43,928 nucleotides of DNA from positions 1 through 43,928 of the forward strand of contig CANBTT010000020.1 of assembly GCA_947372465.1 (NCBI GenBank), written 5' to 3'. The notes beneath the pieces were generated by a model that saw nothing but the letters and a program-made list of their open reading frames with translations, was not told where the DNA came from and did not search any database. Source of the DNA: Burkholderiales bacterium (GTDB taxonomy: Bacteria; Pseudomonadota; Gammaproteobacteria; Burkholderiales; Burkholderiaceae_C). Below, piece by piece: positions 1 to 7,728 of the stretch (positions within the stretch are counted from its first letter, which is position 1; each line of letters begins with the position of its first letter). The position numbers were made by a program, and so were the translations under genes.

Positions 1-1
1 T

Positions 2-439
2 GGTTTAATCGGTGAAATGAGAGGCGGTATAGAAGCTGCCCCCTATTTTGAGTGGGGTGGTAAAAACTTAGATGGCACAGATGTTTTCAGTCAAAAAAGA
101 CCTGGATGGAGTATGCCTTTGCATCAGCTTTTTGTAAAAAATGCTGTAACGGCTGTATTTCATGGGCACGACCATTTATATGCCGAACAAGATTTAGACG
201 GCATCGTTTATCAAGAAGTCCCACAACCAAGTGCAATAAATTTTTCAAACTTCAACAGCATTGCCTCTTCTTATGGATATAAAAATGGCACTATTCTTGG
301 TAGTTCAGGATTTATAAAAGTAACTGTTAACTCAAAATCTGTGCAATCACAGTACATTAGAACTTGGCTATTAAAAGACGAAACCAATCAAAGAAAAAAT
401 GGTGAACTTGCTGATGCATGGCTCATCAATAAACCTTGA
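2..439 (+). CDS. Metallophosphoesterase, C-terminal part (5' end outside the window)
   Basis: The frame is already open at the left edge (it reads G-L-I-G-E before the first Met at 17), so this is the carboxy-terminal part of a longer protein. The motif GHDHLY at about residues 54-59 of the visible part matches the last metal-ligand block (GHxH-type) of calcineurin-like or purple-acid-type phosphoesterases, which hydrolyse phosphomonoesters or diesters at a two-metal site. The other metal-binding blocks would lie upstream and cannot be checked, nor can a signal peptide. The gene is AT-rich like its two downstream neighbours and only 7 bases separate its stop from the next start, which suggests one transcription unit. 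The substrate cannot be told from this fragment. Confidence 0.75.
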   Translation, partial: GLIGEMRGGIEAAPYFEWGGKNLDGTDVFSQKRPGWSMPLHQLFVKNAVTAVFHGHDHLYAEQDLDGIVYQEVPQPSAINFSNFNSIASSYGYKNGTILGSSGFIKVTVNSKSVQSQYIRTWLLKDETNQRKNGELADAWLINKP

Positions 440-446
440 ATTTAGC

Positions 447-2198
447 ATGAAGAAATATATCTTTTTATTTATCCTATTTTTCATTCGATTTACATTTGCC
501 ACCGATCAGTTTGATGGCACTTATTTGACGATTCCCCAGGTAAAGGTTAACAACACTACTTATACCAATGTCAAAATCACTATCAAAGATATTTTATCGA
601 TAGGTAATACTGTATCTTTATCTGTCATTGACACTTACAGTCCATCCAGCAATGAGCTCTTTATACCTTCTGTCCAAGCCTATGGAAGAACCTACAACAG
701 TGTGCTTGTTCATGTTGGTGACGTCATTTCCGTTGGCAGTGCTAGCCAAGCAAGTGTTTTTACACTCAGCAGCTCTACGGGCAATACCATGCCTGCTATC
801 AATACATGTGATGGGATGGGCGTCTCTCCTGATCTTCAGTGGATCAATGCCCCAAGTGGAACAAAGGAGTTTGCCCTATTGATGAAGACGGTGGCTCCGA
901 CTGAAACCAAGTACAACTGGGTTTTGTATTCCATTCCAGGGTCGATCAACGCACTGAATAAAGACAATTTCGGAATTGGTTTGCCAGGGCTAGGGAGTGA
1001 TGGCCCTTTTTTAGGCTATCAAGCACCATGCTCCCAAGGACCAGGCGTCAAAGTCTATACATTTACTATCTATGCCTTGTCTGCTTCTCCAGTTTTGGGT
1101 TTGACACCTCCAAGTGGTTCCAATTTGTTAAATTCAATTTCATCCATCACTCTTTCTACCGCCTCATTAGATTTAAGCTACAACGCCCCAGGAACAAGTG
1201 GGTTTGGTCAATCCAGTCAGTGCAATTTGATTAAAAATTCTACAAAAGCCTCAAAGAGTGGAACGCCAAGTGTGAGTTGTGATGGTACCTTTGCTTACTT
1301 AGGCTCTACAGGGCTGACCACAGATACCATGATGACGGGTATCACAGCTACAAACTTACAAGTTCCTATCGCTCAAAACTTTATTGGTGCGAATGCCTGG
1401 AAAATACCTTTAAATCCCAAAATTGCATCAGCTCCAACCTCTGTCCTTGACGGACCTATTGGCGTTGCAATCAACGGCATTCCCATTTTTAATCCTTGTA
1501 AGCAAGGAGGCTGTCAAAACTCAAATGGTGGTGGTGATACCAAAGTTTTAGGGGAGTTAGATATCTGCAACGGCCATGCTGGTAGAGCAGATGATTATCA
1601 CTACCACGCTGCTCCAACTTGTTTGATGTCCCAACAAAATCCCAATTATTGGGATACTCATCCACTGGGATGGGCATTGGATGGCTATGCTATTTTTGGG
1701 TACAACGACAGTGATGGCAATTCTGCGGTTAGAGATTCCATATGTGGTGGCAATACAAAGACAACTTCAAATGCACCAAGTGGCTATGCTTACCACGTTA
1801 CTGATGCTTCACCTTATATACTTTCGTGCTTGATGGGTGTTCCGAGTCCTGACTTGCTTAACCAAGCCAGCAAATATTCCCCTTTAAGAAAACCACCTGT
1901 TGACCCACTACCAAAAGTAAGCAATATGACTTTGTCGTCCAATAATACAAGTGGTTACACCTTATTAGAATTTACGTCGGCGTCAACTTTTAATACAACA
2001 CCGGATAACTCATCAACTTATTCAACGGTCAATCCAAGTGGCACATATCAAATTCAATACAAAAGCATTGCTGGATCTGCTTTGACGGAGATTTTGGCGC
2101 TAACACAAAATAAAGGAAAAACTGCTTGCTGGGAGTTTCAGTTTTTAAATAAAACATTATCCAAGTCTTCGCAACCTACAGAATATTTTTGCAAATGA
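447..2198 (+). CDS. Secreted PEBP-like / YHYH-domain fusion protein
   Basis: This is a 583-residue protein starting at ATG 447, where a clear Sec signal peptide begins (MKKYIFLFILFF... to about residue 18); an upstream in-frame Met at 399 would put extra residues before it. Two short N-terminal modules of about 40 residues resemble each other (LTIPQV...YTNV...DILSIG at 27-53 and LFIPSV...YNSV...DVISVG at 71-97). Residues about 115-250 look like a PEBP/YbhB domain (SPDLQW, NWVLYSIPGS). The C-terminal half contains DDYHYH at 382-387 and PLGWALDGYAIFGY, the signature of YHYH proteins, with several paired cysteines fitting an extracytoplasmic location. No catalytic function is established for YHYH proteins. 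It lies between a phosphoesterase and another secreted protein, all AT-rich. Confidence 0.8.
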   Translation: MKKYIFLFILFFIRFTFATDQFDGTYLTIPQVKVNNTTYTNVKITIKDILSIGNTVSLSVIDTYSPSSNELFIPSVQAYGRTYNSVLVHVGDVISVGSASQASVFTLSSSTGNTMPAINTCDGMGVSPDLQWINAPSGTKEFALLMKTVAPTETKYNWVLYSIPGSINALNKDNFGIGLPGLGSDGPFLGYQAPCSQGPGVKVYTFTIYALSASPVLGLTPPSGSNLLNSISSITLSTASLDLSYNAPGTSGFGQSSQCNLIKNSTKASKSGTPSVSCDGTFAYLGSTGLTTDTMMTGITATNLQVPIAQNFIGANAWKIPLNPKIASAPTSVLDGPIGVAINGIPIFNPCKQGGCQNSNGGGDTKVLGELDICNGHAGRADDYHYHAAPTCLMSQQNPNYWDTHPLGWALDGYAIFGYNDSDGNSAVRDSICGGNTKTTSNAPSGYAYHVTDASPYILSCLMGVPSPDLLNQASKYSPLRKPPVDPLPKVSNMTLSSNNTSGYTLLEFTSASTFNTTPDNSSTYSTVNPSGTYQIQYKSIAGSALTEILALTQNKGKTACWEFQFLNKTLSKSSQPTEYFCK

Positions 2199-2782
2199 TT
2201 AAATATTTTTTACTCTTAATTGCTTGTTTTTTTTCACAAATTCGCGCTCATGAGTTAACTGAAAACAGAGCCAATTTGTCGATTCGTGACAATAAAGCAA
2301 TTTCAATTAATTTATTTTTAAATATTGCTGATCTCTTGATTAAATATAATCCCCAAAAAACAAATCAAGTTCAGATGTTTGCCTATATGTCTGCAATTGG
2401 TGATGCTGAGTTTGAATCAGAGATTGATCGCTTGTTTTTGAAAATTCAAAATGAAATAATCATATCTACAAATTTAAATTCAAATGCAAAGAATCCAATT
2501 GCACTGACTTGGCGATGGGAAGATAAAAATGTCTTGCGGCCCTACTTTAAGTCAATGTTGATGGATGCCCTGACCAATTCCTCAACTGTTCAGAATTCAC
2601 ACTTTCACGAAAAACAGGTTAAGTTGACTGCTTACGGCACCAGTAGCAATTCAATTGACAACATCCAATTTTCCGCACCAAGCGAATTCTCACCCATGAC
2701 AATTGTGGTGGCTCGTATCTCTCAAAAATCTACTCAGGCTGATTCAATCAATCTCTTGTTTGATTTTAATTTGAAGGATTAA
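2195..2782 (+). CDS. Secreted protein of unknown function
   Basis: I do not recognise a family. The ATG at 2195 overlaps the stop of the preceding gene in an ATGA arrangement, so translation is probably coupled; a TTG two codons earlier is an alternative start. The 195-residue product begins with a signal peptide (MIKYFLLLIACFFSQIRA) that would leave a mature protein beginning with His-Glu. The rest is hydrophilic, has no further membrane segment and no cysteine, and contains the Trp-rich patch LTWRWED near residue 105. The opening HELTENRANLSI weakly recalls periplasmic proteins that begin with His-Glu after cleavage, but this is not enough for a call. A codon usage dominated by A and T (14 G/C in the 60 bases at 2281) sets it apart from the rest of the window. 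Confidence 0.7.
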   Translation: MIKYFLLLIACFFSQIRAHELTENRANLSIRDNKAISINLFLNIADLLIKYNPQKTNQVQMFAYMSAIGDAEFESEIDRLFLKIQNEIIISTNLNSNAKNPIALTWRWEDKNVLRPYFKSMLMDALTNSSTVQNSHFHEKQVKLTAYGTSSNSIDNIQFSAPSEFSPMTIVVARISQKSTQADSINLLFDFNLKD

Positions 2783-2804
2783 TTGAGTAGGTGAATTTTC
2801 ATAA

Positions 2805-2841
2805 AAACTCAAGGTGATCCTGAGTTTGGTATTTGAATACC
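2805..2841 (+). terminator. Tandem stem-loops after the secreted-protein gene
   Basis: AAACTCA at 2805-2811 pairs with TGAGTTT at 2821-2827, and GGTAT at 2828-2832 pairs with ATACC at 2837-2841. They follow the stop at 2782 by about 20 bases. No T-run follows (the next bases are TCAAAAAA), so this is at best a weak terminator or an RNA 3'-end stabiliser. Confidence 0.35.
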
Positions 2842-3003
2842 ATCAAAAAATGACCAACCTAATTTAACAATTACTAGATCATAATTTAACAGTCCAATAA
2901 TCAAAGAGCATAGCGCCCTTCCAAGCAAAGCATGCGGGTATTGCAAAACCCTAAAGCGCTTTTATACACGTAAAGGCCAATTCGAGCGTTAAAGCAAAAT
3001 GTT

Positions 3004-3023
3004 TGCTCAGCGTAGCGTGAGCA
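3004..3023. repeat. Hairpin A with apex GCGTAGCG
   Basis: TGCTCA at 3004-3009 pairs with TGAGCA at 3018-3023 around the eight bases GCGTAGCG. The same eight bases form the apex of a second hairpin 94 bases downstream although the stems differ, so the apex is conserved and the stem has changed on both sides. Confidence 0.6.
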
Positions 3024-3035
3024 TATATATTTTTG

Positions 3036-3159
3036 TAGCCTAATTCAATTGGAATTTACATCTACGTCAAGCAATAAGTATTAACTTTTGGCTAGTAAAA
3101 AAACATGCTTGCGTAGCGAAGCATGACATAGAAATCCAGAAATTCAATTAGGAAGGCTA
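3036..3159. repeat. Inverted repeat enclosing hairpin B
   Basis: TAGCCTAATTCAATT at 3036-3050 is mirrored by AATTCAATTAGG at 3141-3152 followed by AAGGCTA at 3153-3159. Read on the other strand the right arm is TAGCCTT then CCTAATTGAATT, so the arms match with small insertions. The arms enclose about 90 bases including hairpin B. The arrangement resembles a small non-autonomous element or a decayed one; no coding capacity is inside. Confidence 0.45.
3104..3125. repeat. Hairpin B with apex GCGTAGCG
   Basis: CATGCTT at 3104-3110 pairs perfectly with AAGCATG at 3119-3125 around GCGTAGCG at 3111-3118, the same apex as the hairpin at 3004-3023. Such hairpins resemble dispersed palindromic repeats of bacterial intergenic regions. 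Confidence 0.6.
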
Positions 3160-3194
3160 TCTAAGTGAATGATTTCTTTTAATTTTTTATTGAC

Positions 3195-3269
3195 TGGTGG
3201 GCGATACATGGATCGAACATGTGACTTCCACCGTGTGAAGGTGGCACTCTACCGCTGAGTTAATCGCCC
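3195..3269 (-). tRNA. tRNA-Val (anticodon CAC)
   Basis: On the minus strand the gene begins GGGCGAT and ends ATCGCCC-A-CCA, giving a perfect seven-pair acceptor stem with an encoded CCA. The anticodon stem is CCACC/GGTGG around the loop TTCACAC, so the anticodon is CAC and decodes GUG valine codons. The T-arm contains the standard GTTCGATCC. A good promoter lies just upstream at 3279-3308. Its 3' end faces the AT-rich block at 1-3194, the orientation expected if an island had integrated there. Confidence 0.95.
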
Positions 3270-3278
3270 TAGCATTGC

Positions 3279-3308
3279 ATTATAACCCGAGCGGCTCTCT
3301 TTTTTCAA
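3279..3308 (-). promoter_or_regulatory. Sigma-70 promoter of tRNA-Val
   Basis: On the minus strand TTGAAA (3303-3308) and a perfect TATAAT (3279-3284) are separated by 18 bases. The predicted start at about 3272 is only a few bases before the mature tRNA 5' end at 3269. Confidence 0.7.
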
Positions 3309-3319
3309 AGGCACCGAAC

Positions 3320-4027
3320 TCAACCCGTCTGTAGTTGACGCCAAACACTTTTGCCTTGACTTGATTTGTCAATTTGAACCATCACGTCTTCATGTTTTAA
3401 CAGTTCATCTTCAGTGGCATAAATCACAGGCAACTCAAAGCTAGCGAGATCTATTTTCTTGACATGACTGGTTGAGGCGTCGGATTGCTCAACCTCCATC
3501 AACAAAGCATCTTGCCCGCGGGTCATGTTGATATACACATCGGCCAGTAATTCGGCATCCAGAAGCGCACCATGCAAGGTTCGATCTGAATTATCGACTT
3601 CCAAGCGGTCACACAAAGCATCCAAAGAGTTTCGCTTGCCTGGGTATATTTCCTTGGCCATGGACAAGGTGTCAATTACACCAGAGACCAACTGCGCCAT
3701 GTTAGAGCAAGAGACTCTCTCGAACTCTTTGTTCAAAAATCCGATATCAAAGGGTGCGTTGTGGATGATGACCTGCGCGTCTTTTAAATAGGCCACAAGT
3801 TCGTCAGATATTTGTGCAAACTTTGGTTTGTCTTTTAAAAACTCATTGCTGATCCCGTGCACTTTGAGCGCCTCTTCGTGGCTGTCTCTTTCTGGATTGA
3901 TGTAAAAGTGCAAGTTGTGACCGGTCAATTTGCGGTTGATCAACTCAACGCAACCAATCTCTATAATTCTGTCCCCATTCTCAGGCGAGAGGCCCGTTGT
4001 TTCTGTATCTAGGACGACTTGTCTCAT
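3320..4027 (-). CDS. dnaQ: DNA polymerase III epsilon subunit (3'-5' proofreading exonuclease)
   Basis: The 235-residue product has the three exonuclease motifs of the DEDDh family: DTETTGL at residues 7-13 (Exo I), HNAPFDIGFLN near 89-99 (Exo II) and HGALLDAELLADVY near 152-165 (Exo III with the catalytic His and Asp). It removes misincorporated nucleotides as part of the replicative core, bound to DnaE. Length and the tail after the nuclease domain, which would carry the polymerase-binding segment, are normal for the family. The ATG at 4027 is preceded by GAGG at a suitable distance. It follows fdx by 43 bases on the same strand, so it may be read through from the isc operon, and tRNA-Val follows. 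Confidence 0.95.
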   Translation of the reverse strand: MRQVVLDTETTGLSPENGDRIIEIGCVELINRKLTGHNLHFYINPERDSHEEALKVHGISNEFLKDKPKFAQISDELVAYLKDAQVIIHNAPFDIGFLNKEFERVSCSNMAQLVSGVIDTLSMAKEIYPGKRNSLDALCDRLEVDNSDRTLHGALLDAELLADVYINMTRGQDALLMEVEQSDASTSHVKKIDLASFELPVIYATEDELLKHEDVMVQIDKSSQGKSVWRQLQTG

Positions 4028-4070
4028 CGCAAAACCTCAATTAAAAAGGAATTCATAAACCGCCGCTCTC

Positions 4071-4412
4071 TCAATGCAATTCTTTTGCGTGGTTGATGGT
4101 GTACTTTGGAATCTCAAGCACCAATTCCTTGTCTCCAATAATGGCTTGACAACTGAGCCTTGAATAAGGGGACAAACCCCAAGCACGGTCCAGCAAATCT
4201 TCCTCGGTTTCGTCCATTTCATTGAGGCTACTAAAACCCTCTTTGACAATGACGTGGCAAGTCGTGCATGCGCAACTCTTGTCACAGGCGTGTTCAATGT
4301 TGATCTCATGGTCCAGCAACACATCACAAATGGTGTCACCGGGAAGTGCCATCAACTCTCGGCCCTCTGGGCAGTATTCAGCGTGGGGTAAGATTTTGAT
4401 CTTGACCATCAT
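4071..4412 (-). CDS. fdx: ISC-type [2Fe-2S] ferredoxin
   Basis: The 113-residue ferredoxin carries the adrenodoxin-type ligand pattern C-x5-C-x2-C ([11 protein letters not shown], about residues 41-51) with the fourth Cys in RLSC near residue 87. It supplies electrons for cluster assembly on IscU and is a standard member of the isc operon. The start ATG at 4412 overlaps the stop of hscA (ATGA), indicating coupled translation; a second Met codon follows at once, so the start may be one codon later. The usual small iscX gene does not follow; dnaQ comes next. Confidence 0.95.
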   Translation of the reverse strand: MMVKIKILPHAEYCPEGRELMALPGDTICDVLLDHEINIEHACDKSCACTTCHVIVKEGFSSLNEMDETEEDLLDRAWGLSPYSRLSCQAIIGDKELVLEIPKYTINHAKELH

Positions 4413-6265
4413 ATGTCCTCGATGTGTTTGCCTGCTAGGGCTTGACTGATGCCGTGGTTCATTCTCTTGGCTGCAAACGATTCAGTTGCATGCGCCAATT
4501 GTTTGACGCCCTCTTCGATGTCCTGTGCAGAGTCGGATTGCTTGAGCGCCAACAAGGACTTCATCAGCGACTCGATGGACGTCAGCTCTTCAACGCTCAA
4601 AAGTTGCGCATCCTGCGCCAAAGCACTTTGTGTGGCCTGATAGAGTCGTTCAGCATCAAGTCGAGCTTCTGCCAAGGACCTGGCCAGCATGTCCTCTTGT
4701 GCTGTCTCAAACCCCTCTTTGAGCATGGTGGTGATTTGCTCATCGCTCAAGCCGTAGCTGGGCTTGACAACAATGCTCGATTCAATTTGAGTGCTGGTTT
4801 CTTGGGCGCTCACGCTCAACAATCCATCCGTGTCAACGGTAAAGGTGACCCTGATTCTTGCCCCTCCCGCTGCCATGGGCGGTATGCCTCTGAGTTCAAA
4901 GCGGGCGAGACTTCGACAATCCTTGACCAAATCACGTTCACCTTGCACCACATGAAGAGCCAAAGCGGTTTGACCGTCTTTGAAGGTGGTGAAGTCCTGC
5001 GCCATGGCCACCGGAACCGTCTGGTTCCTGGGAATGATCCGCTCAACCAAACCACCCATGGTTTCAATCCCTAGGGACAAAGGAATGACATCCAAGAGCA
5101 ACAACTCTCCATCGGGGTTGTTGCCTGCCAATTGATTGGCCTGAATGGCCGCCCCCAGCGCCACCACCTCATCGGGGTTGAGATTGTTCAGGGGCTTGGA
5201 TTTGAACCACTCTTGGACCTGTCGCTGAATTTGTGGCATGCGACTTGAGCCCCCCACCATCACAACACCCTTGACATCTTGTACAGTCAATTGAGCGTCC
5301 ATGAGGGCTTGCTTTGCACAAGCCCAGGTCTTGAGGGTCAACGCTTTTGTGAGGCCCTCAAACTGTGTTTGACTGATCTCCAAGACCAAGTCACCCAGAG
5401 ACAGTTGAGCAGAAAACTGCGCCGTTGTGTGCTCACTCAAGGCTTCCTTGGTGGCTCTTGCCGATTGGAGCATCTTGGATTTGTCCTCAGCAGAACTTAA
5501 AGTCCAGCCCTTTTGAGCCAAGGCCCATTGCGCCAAAGCTTGATCGTAATCGTCCCCGCCCAGAGCAGAGTCTCCGCCAGTTGCAAGCACCTCAAAGACA
5601 CCTTGGCTGAGTTTTAGAATGGAAATATCAAATGTTCCGCCACCCAAGTCATAGACGGCGTAAATGCCCTGTGAGCCTTGATCCAAGCCATAGGCAATGG
5701 CGGCTGCCGTGGGCTCATTGATCAAACGCAACACATTCAAACCCGCCAACTTTGCGGCGTCCTTGGTCGCTTGTCTTTGCGCGTCGTCAAAATATGCGGG
5801 CACGGTGATGACCGCGCCATAGACATCGTCATCGAACGTTTCCTCGGCTCGCTGGCGCAAGGTCGCCAAAATCTCAGCGCTGACTTGCACAGGGGTTTTG
5901 GGACCTTCCAGCGTGTCGATGCATACCATCCCAGGGGTCTCAATCAAGTCAAAAGGCAAATGTCCGATGTGTTTGAGATCGGCCAGCTCGCGCCCCATGA
6001 GCCGCTTGACGGAGACGATGGTATTTTTGGGATCCAAGGCTTGACTGAGCAAAGCGTCGTGCCCAATTGAGCGGCGTGAATTGGGCAAGTACCTCACCGC
6101 AGAGGGCAAAATATTTCGACCCAACTGGTCTGGTAAACACTCGGGCACGCCATTTCTGACGCTGCCCACCAAAGAGTGTGTTGTTCCCAAATCAATCCCA
6201 ATGGCGATGCGTCGTTGATGCGGATCAGGCGCTTGCCCGGGTTCTGAAATTTGAAGTAAAGCCAT
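4409..6265 (-). CDS. hscA: Fe-S assembly Hsp70-type chaperone HscA
   Basis: The 618-residue Hsp70 paralogue has the N-terminal ATPase signature GIDLGTTHS at about residues 23-31, the second signature [10 protein letters not shown] near 205-214, the third [11 protein letters not shown] near 338-348 and a substrate-binding domain after about 390. The N-terminal extension ([10 protein letters not shown]) and length match HscA rather than DnaK. With HscB it acts on IscU to promote cluster transfer to target proteins, using ATP. It sits between hscB and fdx in the conserved order; the gap of 105 bases to hscB is wider than the other gaps in this operon, and no clear ribosome binding site is seen directly before the start. 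Confidence 0.95.
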   Translation of the reverse strand: MALLQISEPGQAPDPHQRRIAIGIDLGTTHSLVGSVRNGVPECLPDQLGRNILPSAVRYLPNSRRSIGHDALLSQALDPKNTIVSVKRLMGRELADLKHIGHLPFDLIETPGMVCIDTLEGPKTPVQVSAEILATLRQRAEETFDDDVYGAVITVPAYFDDAQRQATKDAAKLAGLNVLRLINEPTAAAIAYGLDQGSQGIYAVYDLGGGTFDISILKLSQGVFEVLATGGDSALGGDDYDQALAQWALAQKGWTLSSAEDKSKMLQSARATKEALSEHTTAQFSAQLSLGDLVLEISQTQFEGLTKALTLKTWACAKQALMDAQLTVQDVKGVVMVGGSSRMPQIQRQVQEWFKSKPLNNLNPDEVVALGAAIQANQLAGNNPDGELLLLDVIPLSLGIETMGGLVERIIPRNQTVPVAMAQDFTTFKDGQTALALHVVQGERDLVKDCRSLARFELRGIPPMAAGGARIRVTFTVDTDGLLSVSAQETSTQIESSIVVKPSYGLSDEQITTMLKEGFETAQEDMLARSLAEARLDAERLYQATQSALAQDAQLLSVEELTSIESLMKSLLALKQSDSAQDIEEGVKQLAHATESFAAKRMNHGISQALAGKHIEDI

Positions 6266-6370
6266 GATAAAAAATAACTAAATATGAGTGTACGACATGC
6301 ATTGGCGCATCAAGGCGCTGTGAGAACTTGGTCCATCACAAAAGAACCAATTGTTTGGCATTATTTTGCG

Positions 6371-6931
6371 TTAAAGCTTGCCCTCACTCAATTGCGCAAC
6401 ACGCCTTTGAACATCTTGCAAAAAACGATCCATGAACATCCAAGCCCGCACCTCTTGTGCGGCCTCATGGGGCTGAGCGGGGGACACCTCATCGAGCCAC
6501 TTTGTACACAGGGCCTGTCTTTGAGCAATGCTTTTTTGAACCGTTGACACCAACTGTTCGTAGTCCTGCAAATGAACCGCATCCTCCAAGTTTTCTCTGA
6601 GCTCCATTTGCTCCATCAAAAAGGCACTGGGCATGGCAGTGTTGTTTTCTGCTTGTATGGGCGCGCCCAAAAGCTCACAGAGGTAGGAGGCTCTGCTCAA
6701 TGGATTTTTAAGCCGTCTGTAAGCCTCATTGATCCTGCTGGACCACTGCATCGCGACTCTTTGCGCCGAGGGACCCGCCATGGAGAAACGATCGGGATGC
6801 ACTTGTTTTTGGATGGCCTTCCAGCGTTGATCCAAATCGCCGAGATCAAGGGAAAAAAGTCGAGGCAATTGAAAGAGTGAAAAATCATCCCGCGTCAATG
6901 GACTGGCCGTGTCTAGAAGCATCTCACTCAT
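6371..6931 (-). CDS. hscB: Co-chaperone HscB (J-domain protein)
   Basis: The 186-residue protein has a J-domain in its first 90 residues with the essential HPD in VHPDRFSM (around residue 46) and a C-terminal helical domain that in the family binds IscU. It delivers IscU to HscA and stimulates its ATPase. It begins 18 bases after iscA on the same strand. Length is close to the usual 170-175 residues. The start used is the ATG at 6931. Confidence 0.95.
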   Translation of the reverse strand: MSEMLLDTASPLTRDDFSLFQLPRLFSLDLGDLDQRWKAIQKQVHPDRFSMAGPSAQRVAMQWSSRINEAYRRLKNPLSRASYLCELLGAPIQAENNTAMPSAFLMEQMELRENLEDAVHLQDYEQLVSTVQKSIAQRQALCTKWLDEVSPAQPHEAAQEVRAWMFMDRFLQDVQRRVAQLSEGKL

Positions 6932-6949
6932 TGAGTTGAACCAGGAAGC

Positions 6950-7273
6950 TCAAACCCTGAAGGATTCACCACAACCACAACGATCGCGCTCGTTGGGGTT
7001 GTTGAATTTAAATCCCTCATTCAGTCCTTCTTTGACAAAATCCAGTTGAGTGCCGTCCAAGTAAGCCAAGCTTTTCGGATCGATGAGCACTTTGACACCT
7101 TGGTCCTCAAAGACCATGTCTTCCTCGTTCAACTCGTCGACATATTCCAATTTGTAAGCCAATCCAGAGCAACCCGTTGTTTTAACGCCCAAGCGAACAC
7201 CCACGCCGTGTCCTCGCTTGGAGATGTATCGGCTCACATGCCGGGCTGCGGATTCGGTCAGAGTCACTGCCAT
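6950..7273 (-). CDS. iscA: A-type iron-sulfur carrier IscA
   Basis: The 107-residue A-type carrier has the three conserved cysteines: one in TTGCSG near residue 35 and the C-terminal CGCG near residues 99-102. In the family these cysteines bind iron or an Fe-S cluster and pass it to apoproteins. It lies between iscU and hscB, the standard place in the isc operon, with gaps of 38 and 18 bases. An AGAGAT sequence lies upstream of the ATG at 7273. Confidence 0.95.
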   Translation of the reverse strand: MAVTLTESAARHVSRYISKRGHGVGVRLGVKTTGCSGLAYKLEYVDELNEEDMVFEDQGVKVLIDPKSLAYLDGTQLDFVKEGLNEGFKFNNPNERDRCGCGESFRV

Positions 7274-7311
7274 AAAAATATCTCTATCTAGTAGTGGGTG
7301 GGCTTTGAAAT

Positions 7312-7704
7312 TTAAGCTGCTGCGTGGTGCTTTTTCTTGTAGTCATCCACCGCTGCCTTGATGGCATCTTCGGCCAAAATGGAGCAATGGATCTTGACCG
7401 GTGGCAACGCCAACTCTTCAGCAATTTGGCTGTTTTTCAAAGCCGCTGCCTCATCCAGCGTTTTTCCTTTGACCCATTCGGTCACCAATGAAGAAGATGC
7501 AATGGCTGAACCACAGCCGTAGGTCTTGAACCTGGCATCCTCAATCACCCCAGTTTGTGGGTTGACCTTGATTTGTAATTTCATGACGTCACCGCAAGCG
7601 GGCGCACCCACCATGCCCGTGCCGACCGAATCATCCCCTTTTTCAAAGGAGCCCACGTTTCTGGGGTTTTCGTAGTGATCAATAACTTTTTCGCTGTATG
7701 CCAT
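7312..7704 (-). CDS. iscU: Fe-S cluster scaffold protein IscU
   Basis: The 130-residue scaffold has the three ligand cysteines in GAPACGD (C37), YGCGSA (C63) and KIHCS (C106), plus the HscA-recognition motif LPPVK just before the last. It receives sulfur from IscS and iron, builds a [2Fe-2S] cluster and hands it on through HscBA. It starts 24 bases after iscS. The tail ends in HHAAA, a small difference from the usual end. Confidence 0.97.
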   Translation of the reverse strand: MAYSEKVIDHYENPRNVGSFEKGDDSVGTGMVGAPACGDVMKLQIKVNPQTGVIEDARFKTYGCGSAIASSSLVTEWVKGKTLDEAAALKNSQIAEELALPPVKIHCSILAEDAIKAAVDDYKKKHHAAA

Positions 7705-7728
7705 TTTTTTTCTCCAAATGCGCAGGCC

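Larger units (their letters stand above)
2783..3194. other. Gene-free AT-rich spacer with hairpins, next to tRNA-Val
   Basis: No open frame with a credible start and ribosome binding site was found on either strand. The stretch holds two adjacent small stem-loops just after the last gene (2805-2841), two further hairpins that share the apex GCGTAGCG (3004-3023 and 3104-3125), and an inverted repeat at 3036-3050 and 3138-3159. It lies directly at the 3' end of tRNA-Val, a position typical of island boundaries. Confidence 0.6.

Noticed and set aside
3004-3125. CRISPR array
   Set aside because: Only two short hairpins with differing stems, no regular repeat-spacer pattern and no cas genes.
3001-3160. 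Integron attC site
   Set aside because: The hairpins near 3004 and 3104 lack the GTTRRRY and RYYYAAC core sites and there is no cassette array or integrase.
4442-5074. 210-residue plus-strand frame inside hscA
   Set aside because: It is an antisense shadow of HscA without start signals or domain features.
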